Counted from the stretch's first letter, positions 28,101-37,602 are shown. The stretch is DNA of 64,000 nt from Chromobotia macracanthus (GCA_036877525.1 JAZGTH010000040.1:4044001-4108000), one strand, 5' to 3'. The notes: a model not told the origin generated them from the sequence alone. Program-made: numbers and translations.

Positions 28101-31100
28101 AATAGTCTCCAAAACATTTTAAACAAATTTAATGTTGAAGCTTTTGTGTTTGTTTGCTACTCTGTAATATGCATATTACAGTGTAGTCATTATTAAAATA
28201 TGATCTGTGTAGAATTTCTGTATTGCTTGTGTTGGGTATTTCTAAAGAGCTGTAATGTGGGGTTTTCTCACACCTTGAGAAGTAACTTAGCTATGTGCTG
28301 CATTCTGCAGTGAATTTTTATTAGCACCCTGTCAGTGACAGCCAGAGCTTGCACAATCTATTGGGAACAAAAAACAGGTTACATGGCCTGACAAAATCCA
28401 GGTTAAGGGAACCACTGGCGACTTCATGCTTTGCTATCTGTTAAAATTGTTCCTGCTCTTTTATGTTTATTTTTCTTTTATTGTTCACCACTCTGTTTTC
28501 TGGCAAACAGGCTAACACCCTACGAGTGGTACAATCCTCATCCCTGCTTGAAGGGGCGCTGTAGCCTGCTCATTAACCAGTATTCTCTAGGCAACAGTTT
28601 CTGGTTTCCTGTGGGGGGTTTTATGCAGCAAGGCTCCACCATTGCCCCCAGAGCTCTGTCCACACGCTGTGTCAGTGGAGTATGGTAAGACTGTACCCCA
28701 GTATACATACATAAGTAATACCCCAAACCTGGGGTCTGAAAATGGCTCACCCATATAACCCACATAAAGAATGCTAAACACAGCTAACCATACAATTTTA
28801 CACAACTACATTTAAACAAGGTAACCTGCAACCATAAAAAACAAGTGGAGTGAGTTATTGGCATCAAAGCATGCAACATAATACAATAAGCAGCTTTGAT
28901 TTTTGTGTTAGGTTGAGCTAAGCCAGTTGAGCACCACTGCATTAAACACATACGCTCTTTCTTCTGTACTACTGTATCTTAGCACAGACCTAGACTATAT
29001 CCTCCTTCCATAACCTGATCTTACCGTCTACTTCTGCGTAGGGTGGATAAAAGTGAAACACCCCGCTCTTGCATGGCCTCTGTTTTTCTGGCGGGTTATT
29101 GTACTGTCATTTACAGAGGCCTTGCCGACACGCAGAGGTCAGTGGAAAATAAAAGAAAGCTGTTTTTGAGTATTCAGAATGGGCGCACTGTATTCAGCGG
29201 AGTCTTTCAACTTCTCATTCAGATGCGGAGCTCACAGTAGCTCTGAGCTGCCTTTGATGTTGGGTCAGGGCTGCTTCTCACTTCTATTTCTTGCGTCTAA
29301 AGCTGACGTGTCATTTCAGGTGGGCCTTCACCTTGATCATCATTTCTTCGTACACAGCCAACCTGGCAGCCTTTCTCACTGTGCAGAGAATGGATGTGCC
29401 CATAGAGTCCGTGGATGATCTGGCTGACCAGACCACCATTGAATACGGCACCATGCATGGTGGCTCCACCATGACCTTCTTCCAGGTGAGATCTCCAAGG
29501 ACAGAGAGAAAGAAACTCCAAAACCCACCACCCACAAATCAATGCTCTGTCAGCAGGTTTATTGATCATGTCACCAGTGCTCTTCCCTGCTGTGGGATTT
29601 ATCTGTTTGCTGTCTTAATATCAATGCCCTTCCATATATCTTCCTCTTCAGAGGGCTGGCCAGACTAATTCAGACTCTCTGATGTGTCGGAGGGGCTGAT
29701 TTTTGACCCCGCCCTTTCAGCGAGCTCAGACATTTCACATATGTGATGTAACACGTTAGACTGTCAGCTTATCAGCCGCCAGGTCCTTAGTTAATAAAAT
29801 CAGCCTTGTCTCCTCAAAGCTCTAGTGATTGGCTGTCAGGACTCTAGATGAGGGTTGAGCGGCTAGCAGCAGTGGCCTGTTTGGTTTTCTGTGCATAAAG
29901 ATGCAGACATCTTGTCTTTATTTTCTGATAAATCAATAAGCCCCAGGAAACCGTGGTTTATAGTGAATTTAGAAGAGTTAGGAAGCTTTGTTAGGCACAG
30001 TGCAGAGTGCAAAAAAAACCCTTGGCTGTTCTAAATTTTATGTCACAGTTTTGGCATTCTTCTGCCATTGATGTAGTTCTTCAGAAACAGCAACACACAG
30101 ATGCAGTGGTAGTAATACTGATGTAATGAGGTTTCAGGTCTGTTAATGAAGTCATTTACAACAGCTTCGAAAGGAGCTCAACCAATTATAATCAAGGACC
30201 GCAACTATCTGTTTCATAATGTACTTTTTGAACTGTGTAACTTTTTGACAATGAATGACTTGCCAGACTTTTGACTATGCCAGAAACTCCTAAAATTTCT
30301 TAATAAATGGCCGTTTTTTTTTTTGGAAATGCCAAAAAAGTAATGTCTGCTCTAACCAAAATAGTGAAATTATTTAAAATTCTTCAAATAATTAAAAAAT
30401 TCTTAAAATCTCTCGCTCTGTTAATCATGATGTTGTGATAAAAGCCAATATAATTTCCTTCTAAAAAAGAAATAGAGAATTGATTATTTTGTCTAGTATA
30501 TTATGATGTACTATGATGTAATAATGGCGCTGACTTGTTCTTCTGTTCTGCGGTTAGAACTCTCGTTACCAGACGTATCAGCGCATGTGGAACTTCATGT
30601 ACTCCAAGCAGCCCAGTGTATTTGTGAAGAGCACAGAAGAGGGCATTGCAAGAGTGCTCAATTCCAATTACGCCTACCTGCTGGAGAGCACCATGAATGA
30701 GTATTACCGCCAGCGCAACTGTAATCTCACCCAGATAGGAGGCCTGCTAGATACCAAGGGCTATGGCATTGGCATGCCTCTGGGTAAGGGAACCACACTT
30801 ACGAGAGCCAAAGAAAAGCTTGTTTATGTGGAGTTTGATCTTTTTTAAAGCAAGTACACTAAAGGTTGCAAATTCAGTTTGTAAAATCTTTGAAAGCTGA
30901 AATTAAATGAATCTGTTGCGTGAATATAAATTGCACTGTAATTGATTTTAACCAAGCCATGAAGAAGCGTCCAATAACAGATGGTTTAATCCACATATTT
31001 AATGCAGTGGTTGTTAAGTTTACGATAAGCAAAATTAACACAGAACGGGTGGTGTAGTTGTGGTTTTCCTAAGATGGATATTTGTGTCGGTTCAGGTTCA

Positions 31101-33674
31101 GTTTACAGAGATGAGTTTGATCTGGCCATACTTAAGCTACAGGAAGACAACCGCCTAGAGATCCTCAAGAGAAAGTGGTGGGATGGTGGAAAGTGTCCAA
31201 AAGAGGAAGACCATCGAGCAAAAGGTGAACCATGTCTCCCAACTGTGACTCATCTACAGGTCCAGGGGGAACCTGGGGTTATCTGAAGTATCAAGATCAG
31301 TTCTTGTTGCTTTATCAAGCTAAATTTTCAGACAGAAATTTGGTTAAATGGTAATCTGCCTGCTCATCTGTCACCTGTCACTTTTATTATGTTCTCAATG
31401 AAATGTGGGTTTCTTTGCAGGTCTAGGCATGGAGAACATTGGTGGGATCTTTGTAGTGCTGGTGTGTGGTCTCCTGGTGGCCATCTTCATGGCAGTGCTA
31501 GAGTTTGTGTGGATGCTGCGTCACACACCGGCAACAGAGGTGAGAAAAGGCTATTTTACCTGCCTGTGCTTTCTGTCCATCTCTCCGCCCACATGCTTCC
31601 CCCCTGAACCCCCACCCACCTTATCTAGAACCATACAACCAGCACACCAGAGTACCTCAAACCGATCTACACAACCTTCACTCTCACTGTAAACATGCTC
31701 ACTGCAGGTGCCAGACACTTTTTAAACTTTATACAATTTTAATGGAATGGAATTTTTTTGCTTTCGTTTTCCTCCCTGCAAACTGATGGTTGTGTCAGAT
31801 TGCATTGTTTCAAATTTGAGAAACACTGTGATTTTTACTAAATAAACATTTCGATATGTATCAGTAGAAACCTGAGACGTGGCTATTTTTTTTGAAGGGG
31901 GCAAATGCATGATGTGTTTGTATATTTACATTTGGCAGACACTTTTGTCCAAAGCGACTTACAGTACATTCAGGTAATACATTTTTTTGTCAGTACAGTA
32001 ACCTTTGCGCTGCTAATGCAATGCTCTACCAACTGAGCTACAGGAACACCAGTTTGTATATGTCTTTGTAATTCAGTTGATTCATAAATACACACTGAAG
32101 TATCATTTGTGGGTGTGTGTGGGTCTATATATGGATGTATGCAAAATAAGACTGATCTGAATGCTGATTTAGAAACTGCCGGGAAATGTGTGTGTGTACT
32201 GGTATATATGGTTTACGAGGGCACAAATGTGTATAATTACATAAATAAAGAAGTAAACATGATTTATGGGGACACTTCCTGGGTCCTCATAAACAAAATG
32301 ACTTAAGAAAACATACTAAATGGTGTTTTTGTTCTTAAAATTAAAAAACAAAATTTTCAGTCAGGGTTTAAGGGTGGTGTTAGGGGTAGGGGATAGAAAA
32401 TTTGATAATCTAAGCATAAAAATCATTACGCCTATAGAGAGTCCCTGGAAATCACATATGCTGTGTGTGTGTGTGTGTGTTTGCTCAGCATCAGTTGACA
32501 GAGTGTATGGGTCAGGAATACATAAGTAATCTCAAAGAGAAAATGTTGTAACCTTTACTAATAGTATTAATATGTGTCTGTGTACGTGTGTGGTGCATTT
32601 GTGCATGTATACTGTATGGCACTCCAAAACTAGCATGGCTCATGGTTCAAACAGCAGGTCTTGTTTGAGCAGTAATTTGTTGTTTGTATGCTGTGTGACA
32701 AGTGAACAAACTCTGTTTGCATACAACATTTAACACTGAAAGCCCAACCAACCACAGACCGGTTATACACTGCAGCTCCCAATGAAGAGTCATTCTTTGC
32801 ATGCAGAGCCTTTTCAGCTTCATGACCTGTTTTGTTTGAAGGTTTGTAGCTAATACATTCTCTGCTTGCAAATGAATAAGTGATGTAAAACCTGCATTTG
32901 TCTAGCAGGTTAAAACTTAGCAGGCATGAGGAAAAACAATGTGAGGAAAATTAATGATTCAAGCTACTTTCTGGACAAATATTTGCAATAGTTTAGTTTT
33001 TAGTTTGAATAGTTTGTGTTTGAACAGCTAAACCTTAAAAACGAACCCTTTATTATATTAAACAGTAATGGCACCGCATACACAGAATGACTCAAACACA
33101 ACAGTTCCTACCTCCAGCATGAATTATGTGTTTTCTTTGGATTGTTTCAGGTAAACAGCCACCCACCTCCTTGTATAGGCCAGTGTTATTTTTATCAATG
33201 CTCTGTCTATGCTTTCTGCCACCCCTTTTGTGCGGTGTGTCAGTAACCCCCCCGGCCTCTCTCTCTCTGTCGCTCTCCCTCCCTCCCTGTGTCTGTGCCT
33301 TACAGCTGTCTGTGTGCGAGGAGATGCTTCGAGAGCTGCAGGGCATTGTGCTGTGTCAGGAGAGCCTTCAGTCCAGGCGTAGGCGGAGCACCAGCATGTT
33401 GCGACCACCACCCGTGCCCCTGGATGAGCGACGTGTGCGTGCAGCAGCGGCAAGCCTTAGCAATGGCAAGCTGTGTACGGGCACGGGTCTGCCTGAACCC
33501 TTCTCTCACAGACTGGCACAGGAGGCCGCCCTGGTAGCACGGGGATGCAGCCACATTCGTATCTGCCCGGAGTGCCGGCGCTTCCAGGGCATCCGAGTCC
33601 GCCCAGCCTCCCCCACCCACAGCGAGGAGAGCGCTGAGTGGGACAAGGGGGCCGGCAACAGTGAACATGAATAA
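13063..33674 (+). CDS. grik4: grik4, kainate receptor subunit GluK4 (KA1), last 10 coding exons
   Basis: Grik4 is a high-affinity kainate-type ionotropic glutamate receptor subunit. It forms channels only with Grik1-3 subunits and acts at neuronal synapses. The coding sequence is the join of 13063-13170, 18444-18647, 22111-22224, 27508-27617, 28511-28684, 29320-29485, 30558-30783, 31096-31224, 31421-31539 and 33306-33674. All junctions are AG/GT, all phases join, and the joined frame stays open for about 572 residues to TAA 33672-33674. Domains in window numbering are: linker and S1 1-142, M1 about 154-178, pore loop about 200-225, M3 about 238-262, S2 about 263-410, M4 about 418-440, and a cytoplasmic tail. 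The tail (SVCEEM, RRRR, LSNGKLC, CPECRRFQG) identifies GRIK4 rather than GRIK5. Human GRIK4 is 956 residues, so about 385 N-terminal residues are upstream of the window. Confidence 0.96.
13448..13760. mobile_element. AACGTT-rich inverted-repeat element, copy 1
   Basis: Starts CCCAGCTAACAATTTTAGG and ends GTTCCCTTTTGGCTGGG, flanked on both sides by TA. The interior is packed with GTTCTAC, AACGTT and GAACGTTCTGAG sub-motifs. Confidence 0.75.
14271..14437. mobile_element. short palindromic element (CAGGGGTCTCCAGT type), copy 1
   Basis: CAGGGGTCTCCAGTCC and CTGGAGGTCCACAGACCTG at left; ACTGCAGGTCTGTGGACC and GAAGACCTCTG at right form near-inverted ends. A type very common in cyprinid genomes. 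Confidence 0.65.
16340..16900. promoter_or_regulatory. candidate conserved non-coding element in grik4 intron
   Basis: About 560 bp of balanced base composition without repeats or coding potential, rich in homeobox-type cores (CCATTAATGGATTATTA) and CCAAT (CTCCAATCATCAATCA). The call rests on texture only. Confidence 0.3.
17993..18345. mobile_element. AACGTT-rich inverted-repeat element, copy 2
   Basis: CCCAGCTAACAATTTTGGGT start, AACATTCTGAGAACGATCCC end. Same order of sub-motifs as copy 1 but more diverged. Confidence 0.7.
18444..18647 (+). CDS. grik4: grik4 exon: ligand-binding lobe S1
   Basis: 204 nt, 68 codons, phase 0/0, from acceptor TTTACAG to donor GTGAGT. It opens with ENPYVML, carries RYEGFCVDMLKELADIL and VGDGVYGVPG, and ends GELISR. 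These are the standard S1 blocks of kainate subunits, and the tyrosine of GDGVYG sits at the edge of the glutamate pocket. Confidence 0.95.
18908..18975 (-). mobile_element. HAmo-like SINE tail, truncated
   Basis: ACATTTATGCATTTGGCAGA with CCAAAGCAACTTAAAGTGCA is the 3' tail of the cyprinid HAmo SINE type in reverse orientation. The tRNA head is absent. Confidence 0.65.
20473..20493. repeat. (CT)n microsatellite
   Basis: Uninterrupted CT dinucleotides in a grik4 intron. Confidence 0.9.
21590..21783 (-). repeat. CCTGCTGAAAA-CCAGC repeat, reversed copy
   Basis: CCAACCAGCTTGAAAAC, TATACCAGCTGGTAAATGG and the terminal TTTTTTTCAGCAGG identify the same family on the other strand. The left edge is approximate. 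Confidence 0.55.
22111..22224 (+). CDS. grik4: grik4 exon: end of S1, glutamate-binding arginine
   Basis: 114 nt, 38 codons, phase 0/0, from TGTTTCAG to GTAAGA. It reads KADLAVAALTITAEREKV then DFSKPFMTLGISIMYRVHI. The ALTITAERE block holds the arginine that contacts the alpha-carboxyl of glutamate in this family, and DFSKPFMTLGISI is the conserved end of S1 before M1. Confidence 0.96.
22960..23035. repeat. GAT/GTG cryptic simple repeat
   Basis: Interrupted GATGATGAT and GTGGTGGTGATGATAATTA tract. It creates artificial Met/Ile-rich and His/Tyr-rich ORFs on the two strands. Confidence 0.85.
23945..24178 (-). mobile_element. tRNA-derived SINE, copy 2
   Basis: Same layout and orientation as the copy near 3.5 kb. 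The tRNA-like head on the - strand has CCTAATGGTTGGAGTC and GCAGGTTCAATTC, and the body contains GCATTTAACCCATAC and CTGGAGCAGTGGGCAG. Confidence 0.75.
24420..24600. repeat. degraded relative of the GT-flanked element
   Basis: Starts in GTGTGTGGTCCTCAT, has TTATGGGGACCAAATG, GGTCCCCATGAGGGAAC and GCCATTACGTCTATGTCCCC. These resemble internal blocks of the 32-kb and 35-kb copies. Confidence 0.4.
24835..25080 (+). repeat. foldback repeat family, copy 2
   Basis: GACCGAATGCAATGATTGGA then GAACATTTAATGGTCTTACA, TTAGTGATTGCTATCAAG and GATCACCTACCCTGCC align in order with the inverse of copy 1. Edges are approximate. Confidence 0.65.
26374..26532. mobile_element. 159-bp MITE with about 38-bp inverted ends
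   Basis: CTGATTCCCTGTGAGATTA on the left and, inverted, CTGACTCCCTGTGAGATTT on the right begin arms of about 38 bp that agree at most positions and both end in CTG(T/C)TTCTG. Confidence 0.75.
27508..27617 (+). CDS. grik4: grik4 exon: pre-M1 and M1
   Basis: 110 nt, phase 0 in and phase 2 out, from TTTATAG to GTAAAT. It reads GRRPGYFSFLDPFSPGVW followed by the hydrophobic M1 helix LFMLLAYLAVSCVLFLVA. The split codon AG|G gives arginine with the next exon. Confidence 0.95.
27618..28510 (+). other. grik4: grik4 intron
   Basis: 0.9-kb AT-rich intron. Part of it (about 27840-27975, TTTCAGGATCAACAT) resembles a dispersed cyprinid repeat. No exon is visible. The acceptor is GGCAAACAG. Confidence 0.7.
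28511..28684 (+). CDS. grik4: grik4 exon: pore loop M2
   Basis: 174 nt, phase 2 in and phase 2 out. It reads LTPYEWYNPHPCLKGRC then NQYSLGNSFWFPVGG and FMQQGSTIAPRALSTRC, ending in a split tryptophan codon TG|G. FMQQGS is the re-entrant pore loop. The Q/R-site position is a genomic glutamine (CAG 28626-28628), as expected for KA1/KA2-type subunits, which are not known to be edited. Confidence 0.96.
28685..29319 (+). other. grik4: grik4 intron
   Basis: 635-bp intron from GTAAGA to TCATTTCAG. Nothing recognisable is seen beyond unique-looking AT-rich sequence. Confidence 0.75.
29320..29485 (+). CDS. grik4: grik4 exon: M3 gate and start of S2
   Basis: 166 nt, phase 2 in and 0 out. It contains WAFTLIIISSYTANLAAFL, the M3 helix with the near-invariant SYTANLAAF gating motif of glutamate receptors, then TVQRMDVPIESVDDLADQ and YGTMHGGSTMTFFQ. 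The GGST segment supplies S2 contacts to the ligand gamma-carboxyl in this family. Confidence 0.97.
29486..30557 (+). other. grik4: grik4 intron
   Basis: 1.1-kb AT-rich intron with a poly-T tract near 30310. No other feature is recognised. Confidence 0.75.
30558..30783 (+). CDS. grik4: grik4 exon: ligand-binding lobe S2
   Basis: 226 nt, phase 0 in and 1 out. It contains NSRYQTYQRMWNFMYSKQ, STEEGIARVLNSNYAYLLES and DTKGYGIGMPL. The glutamate of LLEST is the residue that binds the ligand amino group in glutamate receptors. There is also an NLT sequon. Confidence 0.96.
30784..31095 (+). other. grik4: grik4 intron
   Basis: 312-bp intron from GTAAGG to GGTTCAG. The acceptor is followed 6 nt later by a second CAG, but only the first keeps the S-V-Y-R-D-E-F reading and the frame. 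Confidence 0.8.
31096..31224 (+). CDS. grik4: grik4 exon: end of S2
   Basis: 129 nt, phase 1 in and 1 out. It reads SVYRDEFDLAILKLQEDN, RLEILKRKWWDGGKCPKE and EDHRAKG. The KWW and GGKCP blocks are the family-typical last helix and disulphide cysteine of S2. Confidence 0.96.
31421..31539 (+). CDS. grik4: grik4 exon: M4 helix
   Basis: 119 nt, phase 1 in and 0 out, after a 196-bp intron. LGMENIGGIFVVLVCGLL continues as VAIFMAVLEFVWML, the fourth membrane helix, then RHTPATE at the cytoplasmic face. Confidence 0.96.
31920..32050 (-). mobile_element. HAmo-like SINE, nearly full length
   Basis: On the - strand the head reads TTCCTGTAGCTCAGTTGGTA GAGCATTGCATTAGCAGCGC, which is tRNA-like. The tail contains AAGTCGCTTTGGACAAAAGT and CTGCCAAATG. 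Part of the middle is missing. Confidence 0.75.
32205..32460. mobile_element. GT-flanked inverted-repeat element, copy 1
   Basis: ATATGGTTTACGAGGGCACA at left and ATCACATATG at right, with GGGGACACTTCCTGGGTCCT inside and GT-rich tracts outside each end. The same order recurs at 35291. Confidence 0.65.
33306..33674 (+). CDS. grik4: grik4 last coding exon: cytoplasmic tail
   Basis: 122 codons plus TAA. It reads LSVCEEMLRELQGIVLCQ, then QSRRRRSTSM with a proline-rich stretch, then SLSNGKLC, RLAQEAALVARGCSHIRICP and ECRRFQGIRVRP, ending SEHE. The arginine cluster is of the kind that retains unassembled KA subunits in the endoplasmic reticulum; that role is inferred. A larger ORF opening at 33126 includes intron sequence and is not the exon start. 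Confidence 0.95.
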   Translation: MSVCEEMLRELQGIVLCQESLQSRRRRSTSMLRPPPVPLDERRVRAAAASLSNGKLCTGTGLPEPFSHRLAQEAALVARGCSHIRICPECRRFQGIRVRPASPTHSEESAEWDKGAGNSEHE

Positions 33675-35180
33675 CCTCTTCGGGCCATAGCAAACACTCA
33701 TCAAATGTAGGCTTTGCCAGACCCCGGGCATTCAGCTGGTGATTATGGGAATGTGTGCTCCAGAAATCGGACTCTGGACTGACAAATAAAACATTCCCCA
33801 CCGATGAAAGAGCTTACTGAGACACTCTTTTTGGAACTCCTGTGTGTGAAGATGTCTGTGCTGCTCAACTCAGCCGTCTGATCTCTGTACACACTGTCCT
33901 TACAACTCTCTGCCCACGAACTGCCTTTGGGACACAGCAGAGTGGCTTTGTACTATGCAGTATATTTGTCTTACTGTGCTGTTGATTTATTTTTAAATTA
34001 TTCCTCTTTTTGTTGTGATGCCACTATACAGTTGGTATTATCTTGTTCTCACAACAATTACTCCGGTTTAGTTTATTCACCCCGTGGACAGAGCACTGCG
34101 GACAGCTATGGAGAACCAGCAAGAGAGACTCAATCCACTATTGCTCAACAGAACCTTTTTTAGAGTGCCAAAAACTTTGTATTATTTTTGTGCTGTTGCC
34201 ATCCCATGGTCCTGAGGGAAATAACCATCTCAAGAACTAAACACAAACCAACTACGCTCTGTTTTTATTAATAGTGATATTCTATTATAAAGGTTTTTTG
34301 AGATGTTTCTGAATGTTTGATGTGCATGTACGAGGGTTTTAAATGCTACTGAATGGGAAACACAAATCATATTTTTTGGTTGTTTTATCTTTCCTGGTTT
34401 CTTCCACACTTCTCATTCTTTTGTTTCTGATTCATATTGTTGCACTCTTTGGATATAAACAAATTGCACAGAGTTGCGTAATAGTGGAAGATTACATGCC
34501 AAATGTAAAAGTAACTGAATAATTCTGAAAGTTCCTTATTCTGCCATTCCGATAGAACGCTTGGAAGTCACAAGTGCTTTCACTGCAAACTGCTGACTGA
34601 TGAATCAGGATAGTCGGAGTAAGATCTGAGCTATCATCAGCATTTCTGTCGAGGTCCAACAGTCATCTGTTCAACTCAATACATGATGAAGTCAACCCTA
34701 AACCAACAGGGTCACGCCATCTAGACATCTGTATTAAAAGACATAGCAGAAGTAGATTATACAGGTGTTTTTTATGTTATATTACGTTATCATCCAACTA
34801 ATGTTGTTTTTATTAGTTTGAAACCAGCAACTTTTTCTTTATGTGATTTCTGTTTTTCAAAGAGAATCATCTAGTGAACACCCTTTAAATGGTTTAAGAA
34901 TGCCCACCAAGGTTATTACTGATTTTATCAGCATAATACAGGTGAAGCTGAATTTGGATACCAAAATGAAATGTATTTTATAAGACATGATGTTGTCCTC
35001 AACTTGTCCTCAACAGCACCAAAATTGTAATAAATTGCCTTCACATTTTTGAGAGCTATTAGGTCACTACCCATGTTGATTTTTCTGTGCATTTATATTG
35101 AACTAAATCCATTTCTACATTATATTTCAATACGGTGTTAGTGCCTGACAAAAATAAATGGCATTGTGTTCAGTTTTGTG
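33675..35180 (+). other. grik4: grik4 3' UTR
   Basis: Non-coding sequence after the grik4 stop, free of recognisable repeats, consistent with a 1.5-kb 3' UTR. Candidate poly(A) hexamers are AATAAA at 33785-33790 (a short form) and at 35153-35158. Confidence 0.6.
35153..35158 (+). terminator. grik4: candidate distal grik4 poly(A) signal
   Basis: AATAAA followed within 10-35 nt by a GT-rich stretch (GTGTTCAGTTTTGTG), the usual layout of a cleavage and polyadenylation site. The proximal AATAAA at 33785 lacks as clear a GT-rich element. Confidence 0.5.
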
Positions 35181-35290
35181 AAAGGTCTGCTTTGTTATTG
35201 AAGATTAGATAGAAAAGATTCAGTTAGAATTGTTGGGTGTTGTGCTATTAATTTTTGGAAAATGTGTGTGTGGGTGGGTGTGTTGGTTTG

Positions 35291-35486
35291 AATATGTGGT
35301 TTACGAGGACACAGATGTGTATAATGATGTGTATAACAACGTAAACATGGTTTATGGGGACACTTCCTGTGTCCTCATAAACCAAATCACTTATATAACA
35401 TACAAGATTTGTATGTTTTATAATTTAGAGTTTCTGCACTTTAAAAACCATTACGTCTATGGAGAGTCCTTATAAACCACATATGC
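35291..35486. mobile_element. GT-flanked inverted-repeat element, copy 2
   Basis: Left AATATGTGGTTTACGAGGAC, right TATAAACCACATATGCC (inverted match), inside GGGGACACTTCCTGTGTCCT and ACCATTACGTCTATGGAGAG, (GT)n outside both ends. Confidence 0.7.
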
Positions 35487-35868
35487 CACCGTGTGTGTGT
35501 GTTTCAGGTATCTGATAAACAATTGCAAAGCTGTGTGTACAGGTGGGTTTCCACTGAATGCCTAGGCAACCTCAAGAAGTTTAACATTTACTCTGTGGGG
35601 AATGAAATCAGCCACATCTGTTCTAGAGACAGAGAGATATTTGAGAAAGCTTAAACAGTATCAGCAAATAAGCTAAAACATTTGGGCTGACAGTTATTGC
35701 TTAAAGTGAGAAGTGACTGCTTTTACAGAAGTGTTTCAAATGCTAGTTTAAATTAGATTGGCAATTAGGATGTAAGCAGAGGTGAATGAATTGGCAATAT
35801 AATCTGTCATTAGAAAAGCAAGCATCACATGTCATGATTATGGTGCTGTATTTATATACCACATTGTC

Positions 35869-36142
35869 TTAAAGCTGAAGTGTGTAATTTGTTTAATATG
35901 TTACAATACTTTCTACTGTTCCAGCTTAATATGCAGATGGAAGCTGTAAGTGCCATTAACTGGTTGATTTCCCCTAAAAGCGTAAACACTGACTCTGTGG
36001 CACTATCAAAACAATGCCTTTCATTGGCTGAACAAGTTTGGGGCGGGGCACTGTCAGGGTTATAATAAAAATGAAAACATTTTACTAATTCACTAAGTTT
36101 GTTGGCGCTAATGGCACATCATTTACACACTTAAGCTTTAAG
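35869..36142. mobile_element. TTAAAGCTGAAGTGTGTAA inverted-repeat element
   Basis: Left end TTAAAGCTGAAGTGTGTAAT and inverted right end TTAAAGCTTAAGTGTGTAAA. Similar end style to the neighbouring 36256 element, but the interior is different (GGCTGAACAAGTTTGGGGCG). Confidence 0.7.
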
Positions 36143-36255
36143 TTGTGTGTAGTTGCAGTTTCTTTAAATGCTTTTTACAAACATCTAGTCCAAAACAGTT
36201 TCTATGATGGTGTCGACCCATATCCTGAGTATTGTCTTACAGCTCCTTTTCCAAA

Positions 36256-36556
36256 TTAAAACTGCAATCTGTAACTTTTTTGGTTAACAATGAAGAAAAA
36301 ACAGTTATAGAGCAAGTACATGACAGATTAGTGTTTAACACGGATTTCCTTACCTTACCCTGATTTGCAACAGGACGTTTGTAATAATGATTTAGAATTT
36401 GAGCTGTCGGATCTGATTTTGCAGGAGATGTTCAATTGTTTAGAATTTTAATTTGTCATCCATGTTAAGAAAATAACTGCTGTAAGTATCCTGCAGTTTT
36501 ATGTTTCAAACAGAAATCGCAGTAGAGAGTCCTAAATTGTGGATTGCAGATTTAAA
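36256..36556. mobile_element. TTAAA-CTGCAATCTGTAAC inverted-repeat element, copy 1
   Basis: Left end AACTGCAATCTGTAACTTTT, right end (inverted) CTTTAAATCTGCAATCC. The interior order GAGCAAGTACATGA, CAGATTAGTGTTTAA, CTGCAGTTTTATGTTTCAAA is shared with the copy at 59571. Confidence 0.75.
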
Positions 36557-37580
36557 GAAAGATCTCAAACATTTGCAGACGTTTAAATCATAGCCATTTG
36601 TATTCCACAGCTCAGATGCTATTTGTCCAGATGTATCACAATGTGTTAGTAATAATTGCAAGTTGTTTCAGGGACTGAAATGTCATGGCTGACGACAGGA
36701 TTTATTTGTGAGACAAGCAAAGCTCACAGCCCAATCAGTCCTGATGCATTCCCAAGAGCCAGGCCTGTATCTCTCACAGCAGCCTCCCCTTCTCCAACCC
36801 ATTTATTTCTTAATTCAGCCCTAACCTGTTTCCACAGGACCAAATTGCATCTCTGGCTTAGAGCATTTCTCCTCCTTTCTGTTGCTGCTGGTTCCATTCA
36901 TTCAGCAGTAAGCAATTTGGTTCTGTTGATTATTCTTCATGACATAACAGACATACAGTACGTTTCTGTATAAATAGGTTAAAACATGGCATTAATGGTT
37001 CTTTAATGTACATATGACCTATTTAAGGTACGTTAAGACATACAATGTATTTTATTGGAAAATCCACCTACTCTAATGATTACCTGTACACATATGCATA
37101 AACTAGATTGTAACTGTTTAGTGAAATGTTGAGTCTCCTGTCTGAAGTTGCATCCAAAAGTAACATGAGGGCGGCAACCACACAAGGATCGGGAGGAGGT
37201 CTGAAATCAAGTACGGAAATCAAGCCCGGTAGGTAATAGCTTCACAGTGGAGATGTTTTAGCACGGCATTAACTTCCTACATCTTATTTAATTTATCTTC
37301 ACAGCTTGATGTGGCTAAAAATAACAGATATGAAGATGAACATGAATACAACCTGCAGGCAAGATCAAGCAATTATTAATAATACTTTTACTCCATTTTG
37401 ACAATGATGAATGACAAGGTAGAGGTCATGTAAATGCTACAGCATTACAGCTATAAAGGGATAGTTGACCAAAGCATAAAGTTCTTTCAAAGATCAAGAT
37501 CCTCAATTAAGTTAAAGTTAAAGATCTTTCACTCATCGTCAGGTTGTTCTGAACCCATGTACAGCTTGATATATATTGGT

Positions 37581-37602
37581 CTCTCTCTCTCTCTCTCTCT
37601 CT

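Larger units (their letters stand above)
31540..33305 (+). other. grik4: last grik4 intron
   Basis: 1.8-kb intron. It holds a nearly full HAmo-like SINE on the - strand (31920-32050) and a GT-flanked inverted-repeat element (32205-32460). A pyrimidine-rich CTCTCTCTGTCGCTCTCC tract precedes the acceptor CCTTACAG. Confidence 0.8.

Noticed and set aside
33126..33305. 5' extension of the 182-aa ORF covering the last grik4 exon
   Set aside because: It reads intron sequence. The exon starts at 33306 after CCTTACAG, and only that joins the M4 exon in frame.
13063..33674. Assignment of the receptor to grik5
   Set aside because: The tail (SVCEEM, LSNGKLC, CPECRRFQG) matches GRIK4; the GRIK5 tail is different and longer.
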